This document shows, piece by piece, positions 10,749 to 23,305 of a stretch of 64,000 nucleotides of DNA. Source of the stretch: Phellopilus nigrolimitatus (taxonomy: Eukaryota; Basidiomycota; Agaricomycetes; Hymenochaetales; Hymenochaetaceae); assembly GCA_021029095.1 (NCBI GenBank), contig JAJOHG010000072.1, positions 1 to 64,000 of the forward strand, given 5' to 3'. The notes beneath the pieces were generated by a model. The model was not told where the DNA came from, searched no databases, and worked only from the letters and a program-made list of their open reading frames with translations. Position 1 is the first letter of the stretch, and every line of letters begins with the position of its first letter. A program made the position numbers and the translations under genes.

Positions 10749-13306
10749 CTACAGCGCATCCAACGCATCCAACAGCACCTTCTTCCCCTTCACCTCGCCC
10801 TCCTCTACCGCCCTCCTCCACTCGTCCCCAAACCAGCCCCTCAGCTCTCCCCTCTCCTCGGCCGTCCCCTCCTCCCTAACGCGCTCCGCAAGCGCCCCAA
10901 CCACAAATGCGCCGCCCGCCTGACCAACCGCGCGCGTGCGTGCCTCACCCACGCGCGCAAGCCACGCGCGCGCAAAGCCCGCCGCGTTGTGCGCGGACGC
11001 CGGCGCGCGCTCGATCACGCGCGCCTGCTGCGAAAAATGCCCGCCCTGCAGCAGCGTCTTGTACGCGCGGCTCGCGTGCGGCACGTCAAGTACGTGCGGC
11101 GGCGCGCCCGCCGGAGCGGGGTACGGAGCGTCGAGCAGCCCGAGGAGCGCCGCCGTCGCCCCCGCCTTGTCTGTGCGTGTCTCCCACGTCAGAAAAAACC
11201 GTGCTGGCCGGAGGAAGAAAAAAAAACGCACCACCCTCCGCGTACAGCATTACCTCCACGACGAGCAGGCTGCCCCCGGGGTCGCGCACGAGTGCCTCCG
11301 CGCGCGCGGGGTCCTCTAATAGAGCGACAAGCGGGGCGCTCGCGGCCGCGCGGAGCTCGTTCGTGCGCAGCGTTGCGTCCTTCTTGCTCGTGCGAGCGCG
11401 CGCGGCGTCCGTCTCCGCGAGGCGCGCGCCCAGCGCGGGCGTGAAGTGGCGCGGCACGCGCGGGATGAGCAGGTACAACAGCGCGCGCCGGCCCTGCGGC
11501 GACGCGTACAGCTCGCCCGCGCGCGATGTGACCTCCGCTACGAGCGCTTTTGCCGTGAGCTTGGTGTCGCTGTCACGGTCGGGTCGGGTCAGGCAGCGGG
11601 TCGGATAGAATAAGATAGATGAACGCACTCGATCACGTCCAGTGCGGTGAACAGGACGAGCTGTGCCTCCTCGTCCTTGCATATCCGTTCTATGTGCGGC
11701 TTGAGCACCTTCACAACCTGTTTTCGATCCTAGAATACTGAAATTAGAAACGATGCATATCCTTTCCCTCAACATAGAACGCACTTTTGCCGAGCCCTGC
11801 GCAATGAACTCCCGCACGACGCGGCTCCCGTCTTTTGTGTGCACCATCTCGGCGAGCACTTCCTGGCACCTAGTCCATTATCCGTATTAGAAACAAAAAA
11901 CGAACGCTCGGTTATAAGATAGCTTACGCCTCAAAGAGCTCATGGCGGAGCTTCTCCTGCAGCGCCTCATCATCGAGCGCGTTAACCTCCACGAGGTACT
12001 CCCACAGCACGCGGTGGAATATCGCATGCGAGATCGCGCCCTTCTCCGGGTTATTCAACCTGCAGACGATAAAAACATAAATAAAAACCACACCGCAAGA
12101 AGAAAACAAGTCCGCCGCACACGAGCTCCACGTTCTCCTTCACCGCCGCAAGGATGCGCCGGCGCCTCTCCGCGTCCGCGCCCTCCAGCACGCCCGCGAG
12201 GCCTTTCTTCAGCTGCGCCTTCTCGCGCTCGTCCGCGCGGGCGGCGGCGCCCCCCGCAAGCGCGGGCGCAGCGAAGAGCGCGGCCTCACGCCCGTAGAAG
12301 TCGTGCAGGAGGAGAGCACGCTCGAACGCGTTCGCGTGCAGCTCGTATGCGTCCGCGAGCACCGCGCCCGCCTCGCGATGCAGCAGCAGGCGCACGACGG
12401 CCCCGCGGAACTCGAGCAGGAGCGCCGCGCGGTGCGCGGGGCAGCTGCGGATGAGCTTCGTCACGAGAAACTGTCCGTGCGGCGAAAATACGATTAGTCT
12501 TATTGTAGGACGTCTCCTTCTGGCGGAGCGGACACACACCTTCGAGTACCGGCTCTGCGCGAGCTCCTTGAACCGCCCCTTCAGTTCGCCTGCGACCTCG
12601 TCCCTCTCCGCCTGGCTGCCGTACTTCACGAGCGTCTGCACGATGCGGCTCGCGTCGTGCTTGAACACGACGTCCTGGACCTTCCCGCGGACGACGCGCA
12701 TGAGCTCCGTGATGAGCTTTGTGCGCTCGGCGCGGGGCACGTCCTTCCTGCGTACCTGCGCCCAGAGCGCCTTCGCCTCTGCGAGCAGCGCGGCGTGCGT
12801 CTTGGCCGCGCGCCGCTCGTTCTGCAGCGCTTTTTGTGCCTTGTGCGCCTCCCGCGTGCCTAGGCAGCAGCGTCAGCTTCTTTATTTGTCGATTTAATTG
12901 AAAAAAGGGGCGGACTTTTAGGATCCTTTTGAGGGGCGCCGCCGCTCTTGTCCTCCACGACGTCCATCTCCTCGTCCTCATCTTCGTATCCGTCCTCCTC
13001 TCCCAATCCCTCCCCCTCCCCCTCCATATCTTCCCACTCATCCCCACCGTCCTCATCCTCATCTTCCTCATCCACGTACGCAATCCGGGTACTCGTAACA
13101 GGCATCTTCCTCGTTACTCTTTTCCTGTCCTCCCTCAGGGCGGGGGCGGGGGCGTTTTTCCTCGCAGACTTGGGCTTGTCCGAGTGCGACTTAAGCTTCT
13201 TGCGCGCGGGCCCGTCACCATCTGTCTGGGAATGCGCGGCAGCGACCGCCGTCGCTGCGGGTGCGGCACGTTTCTTGGTGTGTTTTGCTGAGGCTGCTAC
13301 TGCCAT
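10749..13306 (-). CDS. PUF6: Pumilio-homology RNA-binding protein PUF6
   Basis: Eight exons (13306-12916, 12859-12540, 12470-12121, 12059-11928, 11869-11785, 11729-11629, 11569-11232, 11170-10749) join in frame to 712 codons. The N-terminus is basic then strongly acidic (Asp/Glu runs, about residues 70-120), as in nucleolar proteins. It is followed by PUF-like helical repeats (DVVFKHDASRIVQTLVKYG, FLVTKLIR, DGSRVVREFI) and a C-terminal CPL domain with LLVVEVMLYAEG and the terminal VKGKKVLLDALDAL. Family knowledge: yeast Puf6 binds ASH1 mRNA and acts in 60S ribosome biogenesis. The donor of exon 7 has two in-frame choices three nucleotides apart; the one giving YAEGD fits the family better. 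It appears intact. Confidence 0.85.
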
Positions 13307-13560
13307 GAGTGTATGTGCCTCAGTAGACTCGCAGTCGAGCGATGATCGACGAGAAATTCTTGCTTATGTAACGATTGTCTAGCAAAACATCTGGACAGAG
13401 AAAAGACCTCACGAATTCAATATTACATGCCGGCGTACATGTACACGTACTTACGAACATACAAAAAAACAAGTACAACATCTCTTCTGCGTTATTTATT
13501 AACCCTTTCCAAACCTGTTTATTAAAGAAATAGCGCATACACCCGCTGCGTACAGATTTA

Positions 13561-14235
13561 TCACTTCGGCTCCGCGACCGTCCCGCACACACCGCATTTC
13601 CTGAGGCTCTCGTCCGTCATCCAGGCGTGGATGAGGGGCTTGAGCTGAGAGCCGAGGTCCGTGACGTGGAAAGCATCCTCGCGGATGACCGTCGGGGTTG
13701 TGTGGGTGTCGGAGCGACAGTACCAGCGCAGACGGTCTGTGGGCGATTAGTCACTTATAAGCAGAATTTAGGAAGAGGTGCACCAATGGCAATGTCTGGG
13801 CGGACGCGCTCGATAACGAGTCCGACGGTGTCTGCGAAGCGCACGGGGTTGTGTGGGGTGTTTCCTGGGGTCGAGGTCAGTCTGGATTGAATAGGAAAGG
13901 GAAGAGGGGACGGACCAGGAAGGAGGAACATCTCGCCCTCTGCGATGTGGATGTCCCTGAACAAGTCACCGTCGACGACACGGAGGAGCATGGCTCCCTT
14001 GTGCTGGTAGAACCACTCCTGGTGGAGGGGCTCGCAACGGCGCCGGAAAGGGACTGGAGCGAGGGCGCACCTCTGTCTCGTTGACGTGGTAGTCGTTGCG
14101 TTGGTTGGGCCCGCCGACGGCCATGACGATGAAGTCAGAGCCGGAGTAGAGGCAGAAGTTGTTGACGGGGGGCTGGAGCCTGTCGCCGTTGTCGGCGAGC
14201 CATTTGGAGAAGTTGAGCGGGGGCGCGAGAGGCAT
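13561..14235 (-). CDS. BNA1: 3-hydroxyanthranilate 3,4-dioxygenase
   Basis: Four exons (14235-14071, 14018-13916, 13864-13784, 13736-13561) give 174 codons. The cupin-fold dioxygenase motifs are present: [20 protein letters not shown], the metal-ligand stretch [27 protein letters not shown] with the third ligand His, and the C-terminal rubredoxin-like Cys sets WYC and CGVCG. The enzyme opens the ring of 3-hydroxyanthranilate on the kynurenine route from tryptophan to quinolinate and NAD. Length matches fungal enzymes of about 170-190 residues. It is divergently placed to the broken gene starting near 14.4 kb and looks intact. Confidence 0.92.
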
Positions 14236-14403
14236 AGTGGTGGACGAAGCTGAGCTTACGGAGGAGCTGCTCAGACATGCTCAGACATGTACAGTCATCC
14301 ACACCACTCGATGAGACTTCCAGCTAAGAACTCATTTTTCCCGTCCGTTTTTCTCATTCCTTTCGAGTTCTCGAAATAAAAACCAACTTCGAGCCAGTAT
14401 CGC

Positions 14404-16539
14404 TTGAGATATTTTCATGCACAAAAATGTACAGGTGAGTCAGAAAACTCTTCGCCCTTTCGTTCGCCGCCTTTAGGGACAGGGAACATCCCTGCGTTGT
14501 CCGCACCAGGAGGCCATCCTTTTATATTAGATGGAGTCCGTGCTACTCTACCAACAAACCCGCATCATGGATCGGCAGCTCGGGCGTCTTGTCATGAATC
14601 ACGGGTGGAAGACCCAGGATGGGTCCTGCAATTTTGTCGAATTTCCTTACTGAAAGTGTAGGCTCGCGTCCGAGTCGCGCCCACCGAGTGCTGAAGAAAG
14701 AAGCATAGGCAGAAGAGAACAGACGACTTCGAAAGCGCGACCTCTTTCCTAGACGAGTGAGGTTTTCTCGAGCGCAGTCCTTTGATCTCTGTCAAAATAC
14801 GTGCTCACATGAAGAAGGGACTCAAAAGACATTCGCGAATCTCAGAGACCTTGTCTTGAAGCATGTTTGAGGTTTCTCTTATTTTCAGACGGCGGCCGAC
14901 GCGGTCAAAAGCCAAATATTGACTCTGGCACTTCTGACGAGGATGAGCCGATGGACACGAACAAAAGCAAAGATTTTCCTGCGTCTCTGATTCGCGACCA
15001 CCCCAATCTTGCGGAGCCAAGGTCGTCGCAGGGTGTTTTTGGCCCTGATGGTAGGCCGTTTGCCTGCCCTATTTGTATCATGAAACTTGATCGCTTTCGT
15101 AGGCCAACTTGTCTGTATCTTCCAGTCTCCTCCTCGTCTAGTAAAAGCTGTACAGTCACATGACATAAGTTTATTCCGGGTGTGACAACCATGAACTCCT
15201 CGAAATTTGTTTGCACTATTACTCCACAACTACAAAATAAATTATCAATCTAACACTTGGTGGATCCTCCTTTGACCTCCATTATCTGCTCCACATGTTT
15301 AGGCATGCTAGAAATAAGAGAATAATTATTTTAGTGTCAATCTTTTCACATTCCTCCAAAAGTGCCCTCTTCAATTGTCTCTTGTTCTGGAATGTTTCTG
15401 GTCTTTTTCTGGTTGGAATTTTTATCAGATACCAAAGATGTCCACTGGGGTTAATGTCTAATGATTGAGCTGGGTGGATAAATGTCTCCAGGAAATTGCT
15501 GTCCCTGATTGTTTTCACTGCATTGAATCTGTGAACTGATGCCCCATCTTCCATGACATTTACAAACCACATCTCCTCATAAAACTCCACATAAATGCCC
15601 CAGAAGGGTTCTGTTATGATCAAATACACATAACCATTTCTCTTTTGGCTATCTTTGGGCATAAAAATGAGTGGGCCTGCTTGCTATATGCAATGCACCC
15701 CCAAATCATAGCTCTCGACATTCCTGACTTAACAGTGGCTGCCAGACACTTCTTTTCAAGCTCCTCCTTGAAGTGTTTCCATACTAGAGGGATCCTGTAG
15801 CTCTCTCAAAGCTTTACTAGTGATATTACTGACCAGATGACTCTGTGCCATTCCTCCTTTCCATGGGGTAAAATTGTGGTTATTTGTGCAAGCCATTTCT
15901 TTTTATGCTTGTCTCTCAGGGTGGGTTTTTTTGCATGCATAGTGTGCATATATTCCCAAGTAACAATGTTAACCCCTCTGAATAGCCCTGGGGGCTGCTG
16001 GGGAGGAGAGGCTGATGTTGGAATTATGGGTGTTGTCGACAAGTGTTTTACATCTGTTGCCATCAAGTGACCACTGAAAATTATGCAAACCCCTATTCTT
16101 AATTTTGTTCAGACATACACTCCTGGGTATGTCATTTACATGGCCTCAATTGTGATAGTTCTGGAGAACCTGACAGACAGTCAAATCAGAGTGTTGGATG
16201 GTTTAGCCATTTAAGACTGAATTAGATAAGAATTAGCTGAATTAACTACAGCATGACATTCAGCTGGAGTGCGGTAACATTCTCCGAGTTGTTTGAGCAT
16301 GATTAAATCAGTAGTTGTTGTGATATGAGGCAAAGTTGTCGTATTGAGGCATGAGAACCGGAATAAACTTATGTCATGTGACTGTACCTCAAGACTTGTC
16401 TGCCACGCCTGCGATATCATCGCAAACTGACGGTGTGCCGAGGCTCTTCCAATCGCCTCTACAACTTTCGAAAGCCGTCTCTCGTCTTTCCGAGGCTGTC
16501 CTTCAGGGTGTGGATGCGAGTGCAAGGATGGGATCGTAG
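14404..16539 (+). pseudogene. Unknown gene interrupted by a Tc1-like element
   Basis: Two coding-like stretches of unknown function flank the element at 15153-16384. The upstream part (about 14888-15100) reads an acidic segment (SGTSDEDEPMDTNKSKD) and GVFGPDGRPFACPIC. A short exon starting after the acceptor at about 15137 reads SPPRLVKAV; its frame continues straight after the transposon as PQDLSATPAISSQ to a stop at 16539. Removing the element plus one TA copy therefore restores an open exon. Further upstream, around 14530-14652, is a short ORF beginning MESVLLYQQTRIMDR. I cannot identify the protein and the 5' exons are uncertain. Confidence 0.4.
15153..16384 (-). mobile_element. Decayed Tc1/mariner-type transposon
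   Basis: 1232 bp with perfect 27-bp terminal inverted repeats (starting CAGTCACATGACATAAGTTT) and a TA duplication on each side (15151-15152 and 16385-16386). It belongs to the same family as the intact element at 39929-41162. The minus-strand transposase is broken into several ORFs. Recognisable pieces are an N-terminal LIMLKQLGECYRTP block, a central KEEWHRVIW block and a C-terminal block with EDGASVHR. The third catalytic position reads DINPSGHLW, where the intact copy has the Glu motif NPIEHVW. Confidence 0.85.
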
Positions 16540-16608
16540 TTTGATTTTCTTTCTCGACAAATGTTATGGACTGGTTATGTACTACAGTAAGCGTAACTGA
16601 TTTACTTT

Positions 16609-18888
16609 TTTTTGCCTATTCCGAATAGCAAACATTCGACCTATCCACCTGCCCCTGCCTTTTTCCCCTGCAGACTGTAAGATGTATCAGTACAAAATGA
16701 CAAGAAACTGCAGCATCGCGAGGCAAAAGAAAACAGGTTCATATAAGTGCTAAAATACATTGCAAATCTTAACAAATACAAAATCATAAAGATAATGGTA
16801 GCGGCGAAAGTACTGAGATGATATCTATCACTCCATGTTAAAAACGAGAAGATATTTGTCGGGCACGTTATGTTTCTCCTCCACAGGCTTCGTCTTCTTG
16901 GCTCTGGGAAATAGAAACCCAACGTCGCTGCCAGGCGGAGCCACGGCGACAAATCGGAACGTCTTAACGCCCAGCTTTTCCAACCAATCCAGTCCTTCTT
17001 CTTTGACTGCGCGGCTAGAAGATCCAGCCGTCGCCTGAAACACAGTAGCCCTCTTCTCCTGAGCCTCGTAGATAAAGGAATTGAACGTTCCCTGGTTTCT
17101 GACAGAAGGACAGTAAAGTCCATCTTTGAGCTCCAGATTCTGCCCATGCACAAAGTAGGTTGTAGTGATAGGTTGCGGGTCTCCTGAAAGCTTCGTGTTT
17201 GAGATCTGTAAGACCTTTCCTTCAAACCCGAAGCAAAGCCACGTAGATGGCGCCTCGGACGATGGCTTTGTCCAGGTCACATTTTGTTCGTCGGCTTTGA
17301 AGCGCGTCAAAGGTTTAATCGACCATTGTCCACCGTTACGAAGCGAGATTTGGAATTCTTCGTCCAATATATATCTCGCAGCAGCCCGTGCGAATGGGGT
17401 TCGAACAAAAAGGTTGTAAAGTACCGCAGCAGCGTGTTCAATCTGTGAAGCTCGTGACTGACGGAGCAGATCGTAAACATGTTTCGAAGGAATCGTGATT
17501 GAAAACTCGTCACGGAAAGCGCTGGGGAGGACGAGGAGGATTTGGTGCGATATATCGTCGTTCAGATCGAGCTGCACAAAATCCTGAAGGATGTTCTCGA
17601 GCCGTTGGAGGCTTCTGAGGGAGCCGATGGCAGATTTTAATTCGTTTTCATATTTCAAGGGTAACGGAGCCCAAGCATATGCAAACCGAGCTGTAGGGCC
17701 GTACTTGACGAAGAAAATTTCGAGTTGGCGTTCGGTCAACATCTTAGAATTTTTCTGAAGCATCCGACTGAAGGGTGTTATTTAGGCGATCGATGGTATT
17801 AAAGAGAAGCGTACCCTGCAATGAGCTCGGAAAGACTCCAGGGCTTCATAAAATGCATGGAAGCATTAGGACATTTCTTTAACCACTCCAAACAATCCTT
17901 CCTTGGTGATGCGGCTTGAACAATGAAAAACCCGAGCTCGAACGCAGTCTCTGGGATATTTTTCAAATGGATGCTCGAATCGATCAAGTACCACGTCGAC
18001 CTCGGAAGAAATTGATGAAACTCATAAGGGCTGGTTTGGGTAGGACAGTCAACCCTAAAAACGCCTTCATCGTTTAGAATGTAGAAATTTTTGGCTCGGC
18101 TTTGGAAAATGGTTGGTTGTCCTGCAAGCATGCGAAGGCAAAGTATGAAATGCAAAAACAGGCTTTTCCCTGAATGATACTATCTATCAAATCACTCCAT
18201 TATAAAATTGCAGGACATACCGATCCCTGGATGACCAAGTACAACGACACCTCTAGTCACTTTGTAATTATTTTTCCCATAGTTATCGGTGAGAAAAGGA
18301 TTGAGAAATTTTAGGGGTAAATCGTCAGGACACAAGCCGCTGCCAACATTTGCTTCATCATCTGCAGTTTGGTCCACGCTAGTATCTACACCACTGTCCA
18401 CTTGCATGCCGTCAAATCCATCGCGCCCACTTCCAGTAACAGATGGGCTCGCAGCCACATCCTCGTCATCGTCATCGTCAACAACACCATCGACCGCAAA
18501 ACGCATATTAAGGTCTTTTGAAAGGGCGACCACGTCCTGCAGAGCTTCCAGGTACTCGTTCCGGACGAGTATTCCATTGACATCCGAGTCTCCAATTGGC
18601 GCTCTGCAAACCAGACACTGGCTTGGAACGGGCGTCGAGTCTGTAACTTTGTCATTGCCCTTGCTGCGTTGAATTTCCCGTTTCTCAAAGACGGTTTCAA
18701 AGGGCCTACGCCAAGTGATATCGTAAAGCTCTTGCACTTCATCTCGCGATCCTTGCAGATGAACTGCAAGCGTAGAATTCCGAAGAGATTTCAAAGCCAT
18801 TGTTAAACTGAGACAGAGCTGGATGTTAGAGGCCACTTGTGGTATCGCGTATTTGTAGTTATTATGCTTTGTCATTCGGCAAACTCGG
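16609..18888. repeat. Duplication unit C, containing Crinkler-like copy C
   Basis: Direct duplicate of 1451-3698, about 15.2 kb away in the same orientation, covering the gene, its two introns and both flanks. Identity looks close to 90% by eye. Small in-frame indels are visible, for example in the acidic spacer. Confidence 0.8.
16828..18800 (-). CDS. Crinkler/RHS-type P-loop NTPase with REase-like domain, copy C
   Basis: Three exons (18800-18221, 18169-17815, 17767-16828) give 624 codons with introns at the same positions as copy B. Walker A (GHPGIGKS) spans intron 1; the acidic spacer is a few residues longer than in B. The region after the NTPase keeps an EE pair in ILDEEFQ, DGLYCPSV and TVFQAT. 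Differences from B are mainly substitutions that keep the frame, so both copies may be under some constraint (inference). The tract just before the P-loop differs strongly (YGKNNYKVTRG against VNENVNGADG). Function is unknown; the family is discussed as nuclear effectors or anti-mobile-element proteins. Confidence 0.72.
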
Positions 18889-18899
18889 CATCTTGGATA

Positions 18900-19258
18900 C
18901 AGTGGCTCACAAATGTATTGCACACCAGTATATGCGTATGAACATAACAGACACAATGTTTTGCTGTACTTTAACTTTGTAAGTTCACTCTAGTCTCTTC
19001 TCTATAAAATGCTCTTAGTGGTAAAAAATATTATAAGAAATGCAACCAGTAAAGCTAGATTACAAAGACAACGTTTTTCGGGACTGCAGATAATTGTTCT
19101 ACCTAAAATAAAAATCAGAATAAAACGGTTGAGAAGTTCTCTACAAGCTGCAACTTAAATCGCAAAAATCCGTTCGGCGGTTTCTGTGATATGCGCCTTA
19201 CAAAGTGCCATTTTAGCAACAAGTACATTGTATTACTCATGTCATTTGCGAATGGCAG
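18900..19258. mobile_element. Possible eroded Tc1-like/MITE element
   Basis: The left end reads TA followed by CAGTGGCTCACAAATGTATT, a Tc1-type terminus. The proposed right end (CATTTGCGAATGGCAG then TA at 19259-19260) matches the inverted left end only partly. The interior is AT-rich and non-coding. Confidence 0.3.
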
Positions 19259-19260
19259 TA

Positions 19261-20050
19261 CAGTCATTCACCGGTCAATGGGACACCAAATCGCCATCGC
19301 GAACTCAACCACATGTTTTCCCTTTTTCACGAAACAAAAAATACTGGAAGGTAAACAAACTACTTTAGAATGTCCTTACAGAATTTTGTGTAAAATAAAG
19401 GAGATATGAAAAAGATATAGTGAAAACAAAAAGTTGTGACGTTTTTGCTCCTCACCGCTCAATGGGACAGTAGCTTTCCCACGACCCTTACCACAATAGT
19501 AGAGTAACTACGGGTGGTACTAGCCACCAAATAATATGGTAAGTGCATGTACTGGTAGCTACAGATGTCCTCTTCGTGAATATGCCTCTAACCATGGATT
19601 TATATAATGTTGAATAATTAAATTGTCTTCGAAGCCATCTAGGACACATATGGGACTTCTGTAACACCTGTGACCTCTCGATAGAGCATATATACTGTCA
19701 TTCTCAAGATCTGTTCAGATTCTCCTTCATATAATGTCATTTTTATGTTACAGACATATTCTCCTCTCATTATATGAAAAATCAGTGTAGATCCAAAGGG
19801 AGAAAATTTGTGCAGAAGGCAGAATGTATTGTATCACACCAAGTTGCAGTTACCATTTTAGTACGATTTGACTGTATTTGAGCATTTCTCAAGCAATACT
19901 GAGCCTTGCTGGCTCACACTTGGTATACAGTACTTTGACATGCATTCAAGCTCGAAATCGCAAAATTAATTGGAAAAAATGGTTGAGAAATGGGTATTTT
20001 AGGCGGGTGTCCCATTGAGTGGTGATGTCCCATTGACCGGTGAATGACTG
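19261..20050. mobile_element. Non-autonomous TA-flanked DNA transposon, 790 bp
   Basis: The ends are perfect inverted repeats starting CAGTCATTCACCGGTCAATG and continuing GGACA, bordered by TA at 19259-19260 and 20051-20052. The motif CAATGGGACA recurs inside each end (near 19461 and, inverted, near 20009), suggesting internal transposase-binding repeats. No transposase ORF is present. Tc1/mariner/pogo class by termini and TA target. Confidence 0.8.
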
Positions 20051-20180
20051 TACCTAAATCGCTAAATCGGGAAGTGAAGGGATCGACGTGCTGAATTTTG
20101 CATCGGTTGACCTCGACGCGACGAACAGCGAGCTCGGCACTTTCTAAAGCGCCGAAGTTGCTTCAACACCCGACGCCAGC

Positions 20181-22487
20181 ATGGACTCGCTTATAGCCAA
20201 AGCGGATGCCGTGCGTCCGCGCAAGCACTCCAGACCAGATTCCTCAAAAAAGGCGGGCCCGTCGTCGCTGCCCGCTCCCGACCGAACGTCCACCTCCATC
20301 CATTCCACCACCTCCCTCCCGCGGTCCCTCCGTCCCTCAGAGCCCCTGCCAAAAAAAGGTGTCAAGTCCCATGCCCACATCCCCAACAAATCCCTCCGTC
20401 TCGAGCTCGACCGCCGCGCCGCCCATGCCGTCCGTACCAAGGCCGCCCGCGACGACGCCGCCCTCCTCACCGCAGCCGTCGGCGCAGAGCCCGGCCGCCT
20501 CGAGGCCGATGGCGACATGGAACGCACATGGCGCGTCGGCCAGGCCGAGATCGCCCGTGCTGTTGGCGCAGAGGCAGCCAGCCAACGCCGAGAATGGGTG
20601 CTCGACGGCGGGCCCTACCGTACCCGCTACACGCGCAACGGCCGCCACCTCGCCATCGCAGGCAGGAACGGCCACGTCGCCTCTTTCGACTGGCAGACCG
20701 GCACCGTGCACGCTGAGCTCCAGCTCCGCGAGACCTGCCGGGACGTGACGTGCGTTTCCTCACATTTCCTTCGCCTGCCTTTTTATTTAATTTCTGACCG
20801 CAGATACCTCCACGACCAGTCCCACTTCGCCGTCGCACAAAAGAAGTACGTCTTCATCTACGACCAGAACGGCGTCGAGCTGCACAAGCTCTCCCACCAC
20901 GTCGAGCCCACGCGGCTCGAGTTCCTCCCCTACCACTGGCTCCTCGCCTCCGTCGGAAACGCCGGGCACCTCAAGTACCAAGACACCTCCACCGGCCAGC
21001 TCGTCGCCGCGCACCGCACCGCCCTCGGGCCGTGCACGACCCTGACGCAGAACCCGCACTCCGCCGTGCTTTATCTCGGCCACCAGAACGGATGTGTCAC
21101 GCTCTGGACGCCGAACCTCGCGCACCCCGCTGTGCGCCTCCAGGCCCACCTCGGCGCGCTCGCGGGCGCCGCCGTGGACCCGCACGACGCCGGCCGCTAT
21201 CTCGCCACCGCCGGCGTCGACGGGCGCGTCAAGGTCTGGGACAGCCGCATGTGGGGCGTCGTGCGCGAGTGGTCTACCCGCGGCGGGGGCGGCGAGGTCG
21301 AGTGGAGCCAGAAGGGCGTACTTGCCGTCGCCTCAGGCGGGTCCGTCAGCGTACGTCCTTATCCTCATGCCCCATTCTAAGAGGGCTCTAATCCTAACCG
21401 GAAATCCAACAGACATACAACCCGCCGCACAACCACACGCCCGTGCGGGCGAACGCGCTCGCGCCGCCCCCGCTGTACCTCACGCACCCGCTGCCCGCGG
21501 GGCGCCCGCTCACCTCGCTGCGCTTCTGCCCGTTCACCGACGTGCTCGCCGTCGGACACGCGCGCGGCGTCTCGAGCCTGCTCGTGCCCGGCGCGGGCGA
21601 GGCGCACTTCGACAGCGCCGAGGCGGACCCGTACGAAAACCGCCGCATGCGCCGCGAGCGCGAGGTCCGCGGACTGCTCGACAAGGTGCGTTTTCGTCTT
21701 CTTTCGTTTTATTTATTTTCTGACATGTGTACGCAGATTGCGCCGGAGCTGATCACGGTCACCGGGCCCGCGCCCGGTGCACTCGCCCCGCCGTCCGCTG
21801 TGACACTTCCTGGTGGAGAGGGCAGGACGCCAGACGTGCCCTTCGCACGCCGCCCGCGTGTCGAGCGCCTGCGTCTCGAGGGCAAGTACGCGGAGCAAGA
21901 TGATAAGGAGGAAGGGGAGGAGGGGAGCGAAGAGGAGGGAGGCGGGAGTGGGAGTGAGGAGGAAGGAGAGAAGGAGGCGCGGAAGGCTGCTGGGGAGAAA
22001 AAGGCGCTGAAGGCGCGCGCGGAGAGGAAGATGCGCGGAAAGAACAAGAGTATGAAGCGGTGCGTCTCGTTTCTCCTATGTTTCCTTTCTCTCCTTTCTT
22101 TTTAGCGCTATTGTATTTTTTTATGGCAATGCGCATTTCACATTTCTCTTTCTTTTCTTCTTCTTTCTACCTCTCATACTCCAAACTACATCATCGGTCC
22201 CCCAAACTACGGAGAATTCAAAGCTGACTGTGTTCGTCCCCCCAGCTACCTGCGCAAGCACCGCAAGAACGTCATCGACCCGCAGACGGTATGTGTCCCT
22301 CTCCACCTTCCTATTTGCTGTCCACACAAATTACTGACACTCCCCAACCTACAAGATCGCCGTCCGCGCGAAGCTCGAGACGCAGCGCGCTGAGCGGCGC
22401 CGCGCCCTGGCCATTGCACGCGGCACCGGCGACGATGGGGCGCGCCGGCCGAGTGTGCTGGACCGCTTCAGGCGGCAGCAGAAGTAG
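20181..22487 (+). CDS. UTP7: U3 snoRNP / SSU processome WD40 protein Utp7 (WDR46)
   Basis: Six exons (20181-20749, 20804-21350, 21413-21685, 21737-22059, 22246-22288, 22356-22487) join to 628 codons. After a basic N-terminus come WD40 blades with family-diagnostic stretches: NGRHLAIAGRNGHVASFDWQ, FAVAQKKYVFIYDQNG, EFLPYHWLLASVGNAGHLKY, TLTQNPHSAVLYLGHQNG, VDGRVKVWDSR. The BING4 C-terminal domain follows (RFCPFTDVLAVGHARGVSSL, VPGAGEAHFDSAEADPYE), then an acidic Glu-rich tract and a basic tail. Utp7 works in the nucleolus in 18S rRNA processing. Intron 1 has no in-frame stop, so an unspliced reading would be longer and wrong. The gene is intact. Confidence 0.92.
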
Positions 22488-22730
22488 TTCGCGTGGTTGT
22501 GTGTTGCGTGTACATACATACATACGTACGCTGTTTGTGCTCTTTCTGTGTGTGAACCTTCTGTGGTGGTTACAATGTATTCCACTTGCGTGTAATCGCT
22601 TGACTGTTGATCTCGTTCAAATTGTTTTCTCATATCGTTGGCCTGTCTAAAAATGGGTGCGTCAGCACCATAAACAGACGGTCGATCACGACTCAATCGG
22701 AGTTCTAAACGATTGTCGCTCGAGCGCCTA

Positions 22731-23305
22731 CAGTGTAAGCAGTCAAAATACGGTAGCTCGGCAAGCTCCATGAAACTTTTTTTTCAGAGGTCGTAATATC
22801 CCGCATTCAACTCCTTTTTCCAATTACATATGCCTGAATACTATGTACCTTGTATCCTTGTTGCTAAGTTTTGATTCAGCCGAAGTTTAAAAAAATCAGC
22901 CTCCGAAATTTTGAAACATGCAATATACTGCCTTTTATGGAAGGTAAAAATATGACGTAATGTCGGTTATTGTTTTACAACAAGTCTGGATGGCAGCTTC
23001 AGCCTTTAGATGGCCTTGCGAACCTTCAGAACCTCAGGGATTTGACAATTGGACTTATATTACCTTACATCCCATCCAGATTCACAGCAATTTTTCAGAA
23101 TAATTCCACGAAGGTGCCTCTCAAAAGTGTAGAAGGTCTTTTTTTCTTTTTTTTTGTCCGAAAATTTGAAACAAAACTTGCTTAATCGGGAAAGTGCTTA
23201 AATTTGCGTTTCTCTCTTACTTATATTATGAAAATTAAAATCTCAGACCAAAATTCGTAAAATTGCGGCCCCTATAGAGGTGCCGCTTTTTGCCTGCTTA
23301 CACTG
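22731..23305. mobile_element. TA-flanked MITE, 575 bp
   Basis: The terminal inverted repeats share CAGTGTAAGCAG, then T or G, then CAAAA, and are flanked by TA at 22729-22730 and 23306-23307. The interior is AT-rich with no credible ORF. Confidence 0.65.

Noticed and set aside
12286..13083. 265-codon minus-strand open frame
   Set aside because: Alternative frame of PUF6 exons running through an intron; composition is Arg/Gly/Ala noise.
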